DNA of 64,000 nt from Nitrosomonas sp. Nm166 (GTDB lineage Bacteria > Pseudomonadota > Gammaproteobacteria > Burkholderiales > Nitrosomonadaceae). A program made the position numbers and the translations under genes. Location of the stretch: NCBI RefSeq assembly GCF_900112825.1, contig NZ_FONE01000006.1:1-64000 (forward strand). Direction: 5' to 3'. The notes under the pieces were generated by a model that was given only the letters and a program-made list of their open reading frames with translations, ran no database searches and had not been told where the DNA came from. This document shows, piece by piece, positions 47,800 through 57,332 of this stretch (within the stretch, counting starts at the first letter, position 1; every line of letters starts with the position of its first letter).

Positions 47800-48171
47800 C
47801 TATTTCTTTTCTTTATCGAGGGTGCCGTGTGGAGTTTCGTAGCTGCCTGAAACGGGTGACTGTGATACTGAAAAATTCGTTGATGGATTCTCTTGCGCTT
47901 TGACATCAGCAACGTTTTTCAACTGATCAATGTCTTGCTGCACTGAATGCTCAATCGACTGAACTGTTTCGTGCACAGAAGATTGCATTTTTCTCAGTTC
48001 TTCCATGCGCATTTCGTTATGTATGTCAGTTCTGATGTTATAAACAAAGCTGCGGCAGCGACCGTATAAATGCCCCAGCGTACGTGCTACAGTGGGCAAC
48101 CGTTCAGGTCCGATCACAATTAATGCAACTACCGAAATGACCAGCAATTCCATAAAACTGATATCAAACAT
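47800..48171 (-). CDS. tatB: Twin-arginine translocase subunit TatB
   Basis: 123 residues. One N-terminal membrane helix (MFDISFMELLVISVVALIVI) followed by GPERLPTVARTLGHLYGR, the amphipathic helix of TatB, and a long hydrophilic tail with acidic and glutamine residues. Bridges TatC to the pore-forming TatA. It lies between tatA and tatC with 65 and 62 nt gaps. Confidence 0.94.
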   Translation of the reverse strand: MFDISFMELLVISVVALIVIGPERLPTVARTLGHLYGRCRSFVYNIRTDIHNEMRMEELRKMQSSVHETVQSIEHSVQQDIDQLKNVADVKAQENPSTNFSVSQSPVSGSYETPHGTLDKEKK

Positions 48172-48236
48172 GCTGTTTCATTAACTCAACTGTATCAATA
48201 AGTCGTATTGATTGTATTGCATAAACTGCCAAACAC

Positions 48237-48632
48237 CTAAGTTTTAGCTTGCGTTTTTTCCTTGATTTCAACATCAGCTGGCTGATTATTCACATGCGTT
48301 GTCTGGAACGCATTGCTTCCAGTTGAGTTTTTATTTATTGGTGTGGATGGGGCAGAGGGATTCGTATTCGTAGAAGCATGATGCTCTTCTTTGATGCTTT
48401 CCTTGAAGGTATTCACCGAAGTTTCTCCCTTTGACTCAATCTCTATGATTGGCTCCTTCATAGGCGTTGATTGGGATATGGTATTTTCGGTTTCTGATTC
48501 TCTCATACCTTCCTTAAAACCTTTTATGGCATTTCCCAGATCTGTGCCCAGATTACGTAATTTTTTGGTACCAAATACCAGGACGACAATGACTAATACG
48601 ATTATCCAATGCCAAATACTGAATGTACCCAT
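48237..48632 (-). CDS. tatA: Twin-arginine translocase subunit TatA, long tail
   Basis: 131 residues, clearly longer than the usual 75-90. The N-terminal part is canonical: [20 protein letters not shown] (membrane helix) then [20 protein letters not shown] (amphipathic helix with the FGTKKLR motif). The extra about 70 residues are Ser/Thr/Asn/Glu-rich and low in complexity ([20 protein letters not shown]). CAGGAGGAAG precedes the ATG. The tail is probably cytoplasmic and disordered. Confidence 0.94.
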   Translation of the reverse strand: MGTFSIWHWIIVLVIVVLVFGTKKLRNLGTDLGNAIKGFKEGMRESETENTISQSTPMKEPIIEIESKGETSVNTFKESIKEEHHASTNTNPSAPSTPINKNSTGSNAFQTTHVNNQPADVEIKEKTQAKT

Positions 48633-48667
48633 TATTACTTCCTCCTGTTAAATGGAACAGCGCCTGC

Positions 48668-49021
48668 CTAGCCTTGATGATGAATCATGCCAGGTAGGCG
48701 CTCCCTTCCACCGATAATGTGGAAGTGCAGATGAAATACTTCTTGTCCACCTACACGCCCCGTATTGATAATTGTGCGAAAACCATCTTCGCAACCTTGC
48801 TCTTTTGCTAGCCTGGGCGCTAATAATAGCATTTTACCCAATAAATTCTGATGACTATCTTGAGTTCCAGCGAGTGAATCAATATGTAGCTTGGGGATCA
48901 GTAAGAAATGAACCGGTGCGGCAGGATGGATGTCGTTAAAAGCGAGAATATCTTCATCTTCATGGATTTTATTGCAGGGAATTTCTTTTTTTACAATTTT
49001 GCAGAATATGCAGTTATTCAT
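48668..49021 (-). CDS. hinT: HIT-family nucleoside phosphoramidase
   Basis: 117 residues; HINT-branch purine nucleoside phosphoramidase. CIFCKIVKKEIPCNKIHED at the start, DIHPAAPVHFLLIPKLHI, and the histidine triad HLHFHIIGGRERLPG with the catalytic histidines. It lies directly after hisE and before tatA, the position usual in betaproteobacteria. Cytoplasmic; physiological substrate uncertain. Confidence 0.95.
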   Translation of the reverse strand: MNNCIFCKIVKKEIPCNKIHEDEDILAFNDIHPAAPVHFLLIPKLHIDSLAGTQDSHQNLLGKMLLLAPRLAKEQGCEDGFRTIINTGRVGGQEVFHLHFHIIGGRERLPGMIHHQG

Positions 49022-49024
49022 ATG

Positions 49025-49351
49025 TCATCCTGTTGTTCGAGATGCTTTTTCTTCTATTCCAGACATACCTTCCCGTCTTGCCAGTTCTTTCAATACATCC
49101 TCAGGAGTAAGTTCATGGTAGGCCAGTAGTACCAGACAATGAAACCATAGATCTGCGGTTTCATGGATCACTTGATCAGCATTGCCATCTTTAGATGCCA
49201 TCAGCGTTTCGGCAGATTCTTCTGCAATCTTCTTGAGTATCTTGTCTTGTCCACCATGAAATAGCTTGGCAACATATGAGCTATTTGCATCAGCCAGCTT
49301 ACGTGCTTTAATGGTTTCTGCCAAACGGAGAAGAATAGTTAAGTCGGTCAT
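49025..49351 (-). CDS. hisE: Phosphoribosyl-ATP pyrophosphatase
   Basis: 108 residues. Second step of histidine synthesis, hydrolysing PR-ATP to PR-AMP. The MazG-like helical fold is shown by [20 protein letters not shown] (metal-binding EExxE region) and [11 protein letters not shown]. It overlaps hisI by 4 nt, so HisI and HisE are separate here rather than fused as in enterobacteria. Confidence 0.96.
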   Translation of the reverse strand: MTDLTILLRLAETIKARKLADANSSYVAKLFHGGQDKILKKIAEESAETLMASKDGNADQVIHETADLWFHCLVLLAYHELTPEDVLKELARREGMSGIEEKASRTTG

Positions 49352-49737
49352 TTACTATAAATTTTTTCTGGATCCTTGATTATTGGCGCTGCAATTATCC
49401 ATTCATCAGCTTCTAATTTCTGAAAAAAACAGTTATGTCTACCAGTGTGACAAGCAATACCGCCGATTTGTTCTACGATGAGGAGTAATACATCTTCATC
49501 ACAGTCAAGATATATCGCTTTTATTTTTTGGATATGACCAGATTCTTCGCCTTTGTGCCATAGCCTTTTACGAGAACGTGACCAGTAAATGGCCTCACGT
49601 TTTTCCACGGTGAGCCTGAGTGCTTCTCGATTCATCCATGCAAACATGAGAACCTTACCACTCTCAGCTTCCTGAGCAATCACCGGCACCAGGCCGTCTT
49701 CCGACCAATTAATTTTGTTAAGCCAAGTATCAGGCAT
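49348..49737 (-). CDS. hisI: Phosphoribosyl-AMP cyclohydrolase
   Basis: 129 residues. Opens the adenine ring of PR-AMP. Motifs: [54 protein letters not shown] (metal-binding aspartates and cysteine) and [10 protein letters not shown] (zinc-binding). Only the HisI part is present; HisE is encoded by the next, overlapping gene. Confidence 0.97.
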   Translation of the reverse strand: MPDTWLNKINWSEDGLVPVIAQEAESGKVLMFAWMNREALRLTVEKREAIYWSRSRKRLWHKGEESGHIQKIKAIYLDCDEDVLLLIVEQIGGIACHTGRHNCFFQKLEADEWIIAAPIIKDPEKIYSK

Positions 49738-49777
49738 AAATGAATGCTTTTTAAATAGGTTATTAACTATTTTAGCA

Positions 49778-50554
49778 TTATAACCGTACTTCTATACCAT
49801 GTTGTGCCATATACTGTTTCGCTTGTTGTACGGTATATTCACCGTAATGGAAGATACTGGCTGCTAATACGGCATCAGCATGTCCTTGCAGAATACCATC
49901 AACCAGGTGATCGAGATTACCAACACCACCACTGGCAATGACAGGTATGCCAATCGCATCTGAAACAGCACGTGTTAAGGCAATATCAAAACCATTACGT
50001 GTGCCATCTCTATCCATACTGGTGAGTAAAATCTCACCGGCTCCGAGAGATTGCATTTTTTTTGCCCATTCAATGGCATCAATGCCTGTCGCTTTACGTC
50101 CACCATGGGTAAAAACCTCCCAACGCGGTAATAAACTGTCGGGCGAAGTAACTTGTTTAGCGTCAATCGCCACAACAATGCACTGAGAGCCGTAATGATT
50201 GGATGCGTCGGCTACCAGCTGAGGATTCAAGACAGCTGACGTGTTAATGCTGACTTTATCAGCGCCGGCATTGAGTAACCGGCGAACATCTTCGACCTGA
50301 CGCACACCGCCTCCAACCGTTAAAGGAATAAATACTTGCGCAGCCACATTTTCGATGATATGCAGAATCAGATCGCGATTGTCAGAACTGGCTGTGATGT
50401 CGAGAAAAGCGAGTTCATCCGCGCCTTGCTCATCATAACGGCGAGAAATTTCTACCGGATCACCTGCATCCCGTAGCTCAACAAAATTAACACCTTTGAC
50501 AACACGTCCATTGGTTACGTCCAGACATGGGATAATACGCTTAGCGAGGCTCAT
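49778..50554 (-). CDS. hisF: Imidazole glycerol phosphate synthase cyclase subunit
   Basis: 258-residue TIM barrel that uses ammonia from HisH to form imidazole glycerol phosphate. [20 protein letters not shown] carries the catalytic aspartate of strand 1, [11 protein letters not shown] and VVAIDAKQV that of strand 5, and [16 protein letters not shown] is typical. The phosphate sites GGG (VGGGVRQ) and ASGGVGN are present. It is upstream of hisI and downstream of hisA and hisH in one operon. Confidence 0.97.
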   Translation of the reverse strand: MSLAKRIIPCLDVTNGRVVKGVNFVELRDAGDPVEISRRYDEQGADELAFLDITASSDNRDLILHIIENVAAQVFIPLTVGGGVRQVEDVRRLLNAGADKVSINTSAVLNPQLVADASNHYGSQCIVVAIDAKQVTSPDSLLPRWEVFTHGGRKATGIDAIEWAKKMQSLGAGEILLTSMDRDGTRNGFDIALTRAVSDAIGIPVIASGGVGNLDHLVDGILQGHADAVLAASIFHYGEYTVQQAKQYMAQHGIEVRL

Positions 50555-50625
50555 CAGATTTAAAAGCCGATTGTGAGAATAGAGGAAGATTTAATGAATT
50601 GGGATTTTCGGTTATAGCACTTGGG

Positions 50626-51381
50626 TTAAGAGATACCGCTCTCTTTGCTGAGTTTGTCAGCTAATATCTGGGCTTCCTTGAAATTCAGTGAACCTTCATA
50701 GATAGCGCGTCCGGTAATAGCGCCTATGATACCTTCAGATTCAATGGTACACAGCTTATGAACATCATCAATATTGGTGATACCGCCACTGGCAATGACC
50801 GGAATGGATAACTCTTTGGCGAGCTCCACGGTGGCTGCGATATTGATACCACTGAGCATGCCATCTCTACCAATATCTGTATAAATAACTGCTTCCACAC
50901 CATAGCCTTCAAATTTCCTAGCCAGATCAATCACATCATGTCCGGTTACTTTAGACCAACCATCGACAGCGACTTTACCGTCTTTCGCATCCAGTCCAAC
51001 CATAATCTGACCTGGGAAAGCATTGCAGGCATCCTGCAGGAAGCCGGGTATTTTGATAGCAGCAGTACCAATAATAATATAGGTAATACCATCATCCAGA
51101 TAACGCTCGATGGTGTCGAGATCGCGAATGCCACCACCAAGTTGAATAGGAATCTGGTCATCGATGGTCCGTACAATTTCCAGTATCGCCGTTTCATTTT
51201 TAGGTTTGCCGGCAAATGCACCATTTAAATCGACAATATGAAGTCTGCGTGCGCCTTGACTTAACCAATGTGCTGCCATCTCACCAGGTTCTTTGGAAAA
51301 TACTGTCGCATCTTCCATGATTCCTTGTTTGAGTCGAACACAATGCCCATCTTTGAGATCGATTGCAGGAATAATCAGCAT
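50626..51381 (-). CDS. hisA: ProFAR isomerase
   Basis: 251-residue TIM barrel paralogous to HisF that isomerises ProFAR to [23 protein letters not shown] holds the catalytic aspartate of strand 1, [18 protein letters not shown] that of strand 5 (D about 130), and [17 protein letters not shown] and [11 protein letters not shown] the phosphate site. Fourth gene of the cluster in order of the minus strand. Confidence 0.97.
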   Translation of the reverse strand: MLIIPAIDLKDGHCVRLKQGIMEDATVFSKEPGEMAAHWLSQGARRLHIVDLNGAFAGKPKNETAILEIVRTIDDQIPIQLGGGIRDLDTIERYLDDGITYIIIGTAAIKIPGFLQDACNAFPGQIMVGLDAKDGKVAVDGWSKVTGHDVIDLARKFEGYGVEAVIYTDIGRDGMLSGINIAATVELAKELSIPVIASGGITNIDDVHKLCTIESEGIIGAITGRAIYEGSLNFKEAQILADKLSKESGIS

Positions 51382-51423
51382 GGCTTAATCAGAGTTAGTA
51401 ATTGATTAATAAGAATTAGTGTA

Positions 51424-52080
51424 CTACTTTTTGATTATGAAATGTGGTGTCCATTTGGCAAAATTACTTAGCAGGGTTAACCCTGCTAATTGGCTTTTTT
51501 CTGGGTGAAACTGTACAGCGAAAATATTATCTTTTGCAACAGCACAAGTAAATGCGAAAGGATAATTGCTATGCGCAGCGATGGATGCAGAATCGGTTGT
51601 TTCCACATAATAGCTATGTACGAAATAAAATCGCGCATCTTCTGCGATACCTTCCCATAAGGGATGTCTAATGGTTTGGTAAACCTGGTTCCAGCCCATA
51701 TGGGGTACCTTGAGTTTTTGTCCATCCGCTGTTGTCATCGCTGCAGCAGGAAAATGCACAACTTTGCCGGGCAGGATGTTTAAACCTTTGACATGCCCTT
51801 CTTCACTTTCTCCAAATAGCATCTGCAAGCCGAGGCAAATCCCAAGAAATGGTTTGCGAGCCGCTGCCTCCATCACAGCTTCACGCAGACCACGAGTTTC
51901 AAGCTCATGCATGCAATTAGGCATGGCACCTTGTCCTGGCACGACTACTCGCTTTGCTTTATGCACAACGTCTGGGTCATTGGTAACCGCGATCGAAGCA
52001 GCCGATGCGACATGTTCAAGTGCTTTATGCACGGAACGTAAATTTCCCATTCCATAATCAACAATTGCAATATCCGTCAT
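51424..52080 (-). CDS. hisH: Imidazole glycerol phosphate synthase glutaminase subunit
   Basis: 218-residue class I amidotransferase supplying ammonia to HisF. The Cys-His-Glu triad: nucleophile in LGICLGLQMLF, His/Glu in VQFHPEKSQLAG. The oxyanion strand motif VVPGQGAMPN precedes. The N-terminal MTDIAIVDYGMGNLRSV is typical. Confidence 0.97.
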   Translation of the reverse strand: MTDIAIVDYGMGNLRSVHKALEHVASAASIAVTNDPDVVHKAKRVVVPGQGAMPNCMHELETRGLREAVMEAAARKPFLGICLGLQMLFGESEEGHVKGLNILPGKVVHFPAAAMTTADGQKLKVPHMGWNQVYQTIRHPLWEGIAEDARFYFVHSYYVETTDSASIAAHSNYPFAFTCAVAKDNIFAVQFHPEKSQLAGLTLLSNFAKWTPHFIIKK

Positions 52081-52107
52081 ACGATAATGTCTATGAAATG
52101 AGGTTAC

Positions 52108-52695
52108 CTATAAAGTGCCTTTGGTGGATGGAATAATGCCGGCTGCTCCAGGATCATGCTCAATAGCCATGCGCAATGCGCGTCCAAATGCCTTAAACAC
52201 TGTTTCAGCCTGGTGATGTGCATTTTTTCCCGATAGATTATCAATGTGCAAGGTTACAAGGGCGTGATTGATAAATCCCTGGAAAAATTCGTGAATCAGA
52301 TCGACATCAAAATCACCGATACGTGCTCGTACAAATTCAACATTAAATACTAAGCCAGGACGCCCGGATAAGTCTATGACGACGCGTGATAACGCTTCAT
52401 CAAGGGGGACATAGGCATGTCCGTAGCGGCGCAACCCTTTTTTATCGCCCACTGCCTTGGTAAAAGCTTGGCCAAGCGTGATACCAATATCTTCAACGGT
52501 ATGGTGTGCATCGATATGCAAATCACCCTTGGCGGTAATTTCCAAATCGATCATGCCATGACGGGCAATTTGATCAAGCATGTGATCCAGAAAAGGTACG
52601 CCCGTATTGAGAACAGATTTGCCTATCCCGTCCAAATTCAGATTAATGCTGATTTGAGTTTCCAGTGTGTTTCTTGTTACCTGTGCCTGGCGCAT
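52108..52695 (-). CDS. hisB: Imidazoleglycerol-phosphate dehydratase
   Basis: 195 residues, the single-function dehydratase without the N-terminal phosphatase found in enterobacterial HisB. Manganese-binding histidine motifs: [39 protein letters not shown] and [13 protein letters not shown]. Dehydrates IGP to imidazole acetol phosphate. A separate histidinol-phosphatase must be encoded elsewhere; none is in the window. Confidence 0.97.
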   Translation of the reverse strand: MRQAQVTRNTLETQISINLNLDGIGKSVLNTGVPFLDHMLDQIARHGMIDLEITAKGDLHIDAHHTVEDIGITLGQAFTKAVGDKKGLRRYGHAYVPLDEALSRVVIDLSGRPGLVFNVEFVRARIGDFDVDLIHEFFQGFINHALVTLHIDNLSGKNAHHQAETVFKAFGRALRMAIEHDPGAAGIIPSTKGTL

Positions 52696-52736
52696 AGAAT
52701 GAAATTTCTGATTAGTGCTGGGATTTTGAGTGAATT

Positions 52737-53822
52737 TTAAACAGTTTCACTGAGTATGTTGTGCAATGCCGCGCAAAATTGCGAATTTTCATCAGGTGTG
52801 CCTACTGTGACACGCAGACAATTTTCTAATAATGGGTGTGTGCCATCAAGATTTTTGATTAATATTTTGCGTTGTTTGAGTGCTTGAAAGATCTGATTGG
52901 CCGCATGAATACGAAATAAAATAAAATTAGCATCCGAAGGAAATACTTCTATATTGGTTATTGTATTAAGATATGCCAACATTTTTCTACGTTCTGATTT
53001 AATTGCTTCTGCTTGTTCCAGTAACACATCCGTATGATGCAATACCTTCTCTGCAATTAATTGTGTCATTATGCCAACATTATAAGGTAAACGCACCTTT
53101 TCCAGTTGCACTAACCATTTGGGTCGGCCTACTAATAAGCCCAGCCTTAAACCCGCTAATCCTAATTTGGATAAGGTACGCATTAATAATAGATTAGGGT
53201 ATTCAGCTAATTTATTCATTAAACTGGCGTCAGCAAAAGCGTGGTAGGCTTCATCGATAATGACAATGCCAGAGGTTGCCTGAATGATACTTAAAATAGT
53301 ATCAGCATCGAATAAATTTCCTGTGGGATTGTTAGGGTAGGCCAAGAAAATCGCGGCCGGTTTGTGTTTTGCAATGGCGGCCAGCATGGCTTCGAGATCA
53401 AGCGAGAAATCCTTATTTAAAGGCACTCCAACGTACTGAATATTCGCAAAAGTAGCAATCATCCGGAACATGACGAAAGCAGGCTCCACACTCAGCAATA
53501 CTGCATCCGGTCTGGCTACCGCCATGGCAATGATTTGGATAATTTCATCCGATCCATTGCCGAGCAAGATGTCCATATCTTCAGAAATAGCCAAAGCCTG
53601 ACGTAATGTTGCTTTAAGCGAAGTGGCGCTGGCATCAGGATAACGGTTGACCGGCGCATTTGCCGCTAATTGAGCGATCTCATTGCGCAATACGGGCGGC
53701 AATGGATAAGGGTTTTCCATCGCATCCAACTTAATCATGCCTGCTGCAGGCGACACATGATAAGCTGAGAGCGTCAGAATTTCCGGACGAATAATTTGCT
53801 CTGGATTATAAAAATTTGGCAT
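52737..53822 (-). CDS. hisC: Histidinol-phosphate aminotransferase
   Basis: 361-residue PLP aminotransferase, fold type [53 protein letters not shown] and the PLP lysine in [14 protein letters not shown] are visible. Converts imidazole acetol phosphate to histidinol phosphate. It is the first gene of the hisC-to-tatC run; hisD and hisG, usually directly upstream, lie about 8 kb away. Confidence 0.96.
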   Translation of the reverse strand: MPNFYNPEQIIRPEILTLSAYHVSPAAGMIKLDAMENPYPLPPVLRNEIAQLAANAPVNRYPDASATSLKATLRQALAISEDMDILLGNGSDEIIQIIAMAVARPDAVLLSVEPAFVMFRMIATFANIQYVGVPLNKDFSLDLEAMLAAIAKHKPAAIFLAYPNNPTGNLFDADTILSIIQATSGIVIIDEAYHAFADASLMNKLAEYPNLLLMRTLSKLGLAGLRLGLLVGRPKWLVQLEKVRLPYNVGIMTQLIAEKVLHHTDVLLEQAEAIKSERRKMLAYLNTITNIEVFPSDANFILFRIHAANQIFQALKQRKILIKNLDGTHPLLENCLRVTVGTPDENSQFCAALHNILSETV

Positions 53823-53887
53823 ACGTACACATTCTAACTCAACAAGGATTTAAAGTTGATATCGACAGTATAATTTTATTAAAAAAA

Positions 53888-55081
53888 TTATAATAAACGA
53901 CTCATATCTCCATTCTTGAACCCGATCAGTAGTTCTGAGAAATTCTTTCCAAACGCAATTACTTTAAATAATTCACCCATTTCAGCCGGGCTGACCAGTT
54001 TTTGCAATTGATTGGCTTGCGGTAAGTAACTATGAATGTCTTCAACAGATGTTTGTGCCAGAATTTCAGTAATGCCACAATTAATTAGAAAATAAGCTTG
54101 CGTGGTGTAACCCAATAGTACTAATTCGGTATTTTCTGCTGCCGCGGTAATTGCGCTAAAGTCCATGTGACTGGTGATATCTTGTAAGCCGGGCAGGAAA
54201 AACGGATCATCATGCGCGTGATGACGATAATGACACATCAGCGTACCCTGACTGCGCTGAGGATGGTAATATTCATCGCGGCCAAAACCATAATCAATTA
54301 GCAGAATAACCCCTTGCTGCAAGATGTTTGCCAGACTGCGCATGAAGTAAGTAGCGGCGAGATTGATTTCGCTCACATAGGAGTAGGTCACATCATCATT
54401 TGGGTTGATCAGAGAGGCCAATTGACTGGCGGCATGATACAGTTCGATATTTTGAATAGGGCGATCTTGCCAGGCAAATTGATCATTTTTCCATATGACA
54501 CCGCGCTCAAACAACACATTGTTATGCCATGCTACGATATGAACTGGCATGGCATCCAGCACCTCATTAGCAAGAATAGTGCCATTAAATTGAGTAGGTA
54601 ATTGCGCTAACCATTCGACCATGTGCGTGAGATGAGGCGCTTTGTCGGCAAATAATATTTGCTGCCGCTGGCGCAGCTCAGCACTGATTTCAAGAATGAA
54701 ATATTTTCTCGGTAAAGCATTTGATTTTTCTAGTTCAAGCAGTAAATCCAGCGCCAGCTTGCCGGATCCGGCACCAAACTCAAGAATATCAGCCTGATTA
54801 ATTTGCCGGGAAATCTGTATCACTTGTTGTGCTAGCGTACGGCTAAATAATGAGGAAATTTCCGGGGCCGTGACAAAATCACCTGCGCTGCCTAATTTTG
54901 TTGCTCCACTGCTGTAATAACCCATTCCTGGTGCATACAGCGCTAGATTCATGAATTGTTCGAATGGAATCCAGCCACCTGCGGCATGGATTTTATCCCG
55001 AATCATGGTTTGTACAGAATGGCTGTGTGTCAATGCAGCTTCACTAGCGGGCGGCAAGGTTGCAGGTAAAGACATAAGCAA
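53888..55081 (-). CDS. MidA/NDUFAF7-type SAM-dependent methyltransferase
   Basis: 397 residues. The family phrase GGWIPFEQFMNLALYAPGMG, YYSSGATKLGSAGDFVTAPE, and the SAM site ILEFGAGSGKLALDLLLELE are clear, followed by LANEVLDAMPVHIVAWHNN and LLIDYGFGRDEYYHPQRSQG. Mitochondrial relatives methylate an arginine of complex I subunit NDUFS2; the bacterial target is uncertain. It is divergent from a pteridine-reductase-like gene, with a 70-85-nt gap, and two near start codons (M1, M3). Confidence 0.9.
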   Translation of the reverse strand: MLMSLPATLPPASEAALTHSHSVQTMIRDKIHAAGGWIPFEQFMNLALYAPGMGYYSSGATKLGSAGDFVTAPEISSLFSRTLAQQVIQISRQINQADILEFGAGSGKLALDLLLELEKSNALPRKYFILEISAELRQRQQILFADKAPHLTHMVEWLAQLPTQFNGTILANEVLDAMPVHIVAWHNNVLFERGVIWKNDQFAWQDRPIQNIELYHAASQLASLINPNDDVTYSYVSEINLAATYFMRSLANILQQGVILLIDYGFGRDEYYHPQRSQGTLMCHYRHHAHDDPFFLPGLQDITSHMDFSAITAAAENTELVLLGYTTQAYFLINCGITEILAQTSVEDIHSYLPQANQLQKLVSPAEMGELFKVIAFGKNFSELLIGFKNGDMSRLL

Positions 55082-55165
55082 GAATGTTTCTTTGTGGTAA
55101 ATTGCAAAGTTATCAATAAATCGAGCGATAAGCTATAGTTTAACAGTACTTTGACGGGGGTGTAT

Positions 55166-55906
55166 GTGCAAGGGAAAGTGATATTGATTACCGGGGGAGC
55201 AAAGCGGGTAGGCGCTGCCATTTGTCGCAAATTGCACGCGCAAGGCGCACGATTAGTAGTGCATTATCGCTCCTCAATGAACGAAGCAAGCGCTTTGCAA
55301 CATGAGCTTAATCAAAAACGCCCTGATTCAGTAGCCATGGTGCAAGCAGATTTATTAGACACAGAATTATTGCCTGACTTGATTGAAAAAGCAGCAAAAC
55401 GTTTTGGGCGATTGGATGCCTTGATTAATAATGCTTCCAGCTTTTTCCCAACACCGCTCAATCAATGTACGCTAGAAGGGTGGGATGACCTGGTCGGCAG
55501 TAATCTTAAGGCGCCGCTTTTTTTATCGCAAGCGGCGGCACCTTATCTCAAACAGCAGCATGGTTGTGTAGTTAATATTGTGGATATTCATACTGAACGG
55601 CCACTAAAAAATTACGTAATTTATAATGCCGCCAAAGGCGGGCTGTTAGCGCTGACCAGATCGTTAGCAGTGGAAATGGCTCCCGAAGTGCGTGTGAATG
55701 GTGTTTCGCCGGGGCCTATTCTATGGCCGGAAGAAGGTAAATGGACCGACGAAGCAGTACGCCGGCATACGATTTCAGGTACATTGCTCAAACGTTGCGG
55801 TGAGCCCGACGATATCGCCAAAACCGTACAGTTTCTGGTTGCCGATGCGCCTTATATCACTGGACAGATTATTGCGGTCGATGGCGGACGCAGTATTCAT
55901 TTGTAG
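55166..55906 (+). CDS. Short-chain reductase, pteridine reductase type
   Basis: 246 residues from GTG 55166, which gives the usual N-terminus MQGKVILITGGAKRVGAA. Its ribosome site is GGGGG at 55156-55160. The cofactor motif TGGAKRVG has the arginine seen in NADPH-using pteridine reductases (TGxxxRxG), NNAS is at LINNASSF, and the catalytic pair YxxxK is YNAAK. Probably reduces dihydropteridines such as dihydrofolate or dihydromonapterin (FolM/PTR1-like). Ends just before a remnant of hsdM. Confidence 0.88.
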   Translation: MQGKVILITGGAKRVGAAICRKLHAQGARLVVHYRSSMNEASALQHELNQKRPDSVAMVQADLLDTELLPDLIEKAAKRFGRLDALINNASSFFPTPLNQCTLEGWDDLVGSNLKAPLFLSQAAAPYLKQQHGCVVNIVDIHTERPLKNYVIYNAAKGGLLALTRSLAVEMAPEVRVNGVSPGPILWPEEGKWTDEAVRRHTISGTLLKRCGEPDDIAKTVQFLVADAPYITGQIIAVDGGRSIHL

Positions 55907-55928
55907 GACGGATTGATTAGACTTCGTG

Positions 55929-56024
55929 ATGAAACAAGACGAACAGCAATTTCTCAACGATCTCGATAAAAAACTTTGGGTCGCGGCCGGTAAGCTGCGC
56001 TCCACATCTGAAAAATGTAGATGA
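55929..56024 (+). pseudogene. Remnant of the 5' end of a type I methyltransferase gene (hsdM)
   Basis: An ATG-started frame of 31 codons reads MKQDEQQFLNDLDKKLWVAA then GKLRSTSEKCR before TGA at 56022. This matches the start of HsdM subunits of type I restriction-modification systems (an FLNELDKKLWxAAxKLRS-type helix). The match ends abruptly at LRS, where the family continues with NxDAAVYKHVVLG; a YFVLGYL in a shifted frame shortly after may be a trace of it. No hsdS or hsdR remains were found. Confidence 0.8.
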
Positions 56025-56439
56025 TTTTGGTATTCAATATTTTGTATTGGGTTATTTAAGGCATTTTTTATTAATATTCTAAAGATAGGCTGTTTCTTAA
56101 TACATGATATTATTATTATGATAGCTGCGAAATCATTACAGCCATAGTAAATGTATTATTTAAAGTTAAGCTATTTTGGCAGCGCAATATAAAGCTAGGG
56201 ATGGTTGGTAGCTATCTTATCCCTTCAAAAAACTTCAGATTCAGGAAATTCAACCTTAAGGTAATTCAACCCTTAAAGCTAGATTTAAAATTTAGATTTG
56301 TTTCTGTAAGTAATATTCCTACATTAAAATAAGAAAATTACCTAATTTTGTTTAGGTTCTACTTCCATTTAGTCATGGTTGAAAATTTGCACGTACGATT
56401 CTCGCACTTCTAATTTAAAATTTTTTAAGGGAGCATTGA
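56025..56439. other. AT-rich intergenic stretch before flhD
   Basis: About 415 bp, strongly AT-rich, no ORF of note. The first part may be scar sequence from the lost hsdM. The remainder should contain the flhD promoter; AAGGGAG lies about 10 nt before the flhD ATG, but I cannot name a -10/-35 pair or a CRP-type site. Confidence 0.45.
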
Positions 56440-56757
56440 ATGGAATCAGATCAAATTCTTGATGAGATTAGAGATATTAACTTAAGTTATCTGCTACTTG
56501 CCAAGCAAATGTTAAGAGAAGATAGGGTATCGGCAATGTATCGATTAGGAATTAATCAGGATATTGCGGAAATCATGGAAAAATTAACCTCTGCGCAACT
56601 TATCAAGATGGCTGCTTCTAATATGTTACTTTGTCGCTTTCGCTTTGATGATCGCTTAATTGCCGAGATGTTATCCAATGATGCTCGCGATCAAGCCGTA
56701 GCAAAATCACACGCGGCCATTTTGATGGCAGGAAAACCAGCAGAAGCTGTAGTGTAA
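56440..56757 (+). CDS. flhD: Flagellar master regulator subunit FlhD
   Basis: 105 residues, normal length. ILDEIRDINLSYLLLAKQML, EDRVSAMYRLGI, LTSAQLIKMAASNMLLCRFRF and KSHAAILMAGKPAEAV follow the FlhD pattern. Forms FlhD4C2 with FlhC to activate class II flagellar promoters. flhC is 21 nt downstream. No flagellar structural genes are in the window, so the regulon lies elsewhere. Confidence 0.95.
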   Translation: MESDQILDEIRDINLSYLLLAKQMLREDRVSAMYRLGINQDIAEIMEKLTSAQLIKMAASNMLLCRFRFDDRLIAEMLSNDARDQAVAKSHAAILMAGKPAEAVV

Positions 56758-56778
56758 GTTTGCATATAAGAATATATC

Positions 56779-57315
56779 ATGCGCAATCGAAGCATTTTAA
56801 CTGAAGCCAGACAAATTCAGCTTGCAACCGAATTGATCATATTGGGTGCTCGATTACAAGTCTTGGAGATGAATACTAATCTTAGTCGCGAGCGGCTTGT
56901 TAAGCTCTATAAGGAAATCAGAGGAGTATCTCCTCCTAAAGGAATGCTGCCTTATTCAGAAGATTGGTTCATGAGCTGGCAACCAAACATGCATTCGTCA
57001 TTATTTATTAATATATACAATTATATTATCGCGAATACCGGAATTAACGGCATAGATGCACTGATCAAGAGTTATCGGCTGTATATCGAACATATCAGCG
57101 TGCATCAGCTGGAAAAAGTGTTAAGTTTGACTCGGGCTTGGACTTTAGTACGTTTCGTTGAGAGCGGTGTATTATGCATAACACCATGCATCAACTGTCA
57201 TGGAAAGTTTATTGTACACTCTTTAGAGATTCATTCTAATCATGTATGTGGTTTATGCAATATCCCTTCGCGAGCTGGGAGAACCAAAAAAGAAGTCATT
57301 GTAAACTTTCATTAA
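56779..57315 (+). CDS. flhC: Flagellar master regulator subunit FlhC
   Basis: 178 residues. ARQIQLATELIILGARLQVL, GVSPPKGMLPYSEDWF and the C-terminal zinc site with four cysteines (CxxC in CINC and CGLC, preceded by another cysteine) match FlhC. DNA-binding subunit of FlhD4C2. It is convergent with the aminotransferase gene with a 17-nt gap, so the two transcripts must terminate in the AT-rich overlap. Confidence 0.95.
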   Translation: MRNRSILTEARQIQLATELIILGARLQVLEMNTNLSRERLVKLYKEIRGVSPPKGMLPYSEDWFMSWQPNMHSSLFINIYNYIIANTGINGIDALIKSYRLYIEHISVHQLEKVLSLTRAWTLVRFVESGVLCITPCINCHGKFIVHSLEIHSNHVCGLCNIPSRAGRTKKEVIVNFH

Positions 57316-57332
57316 AATAAAAAACTAAATAC

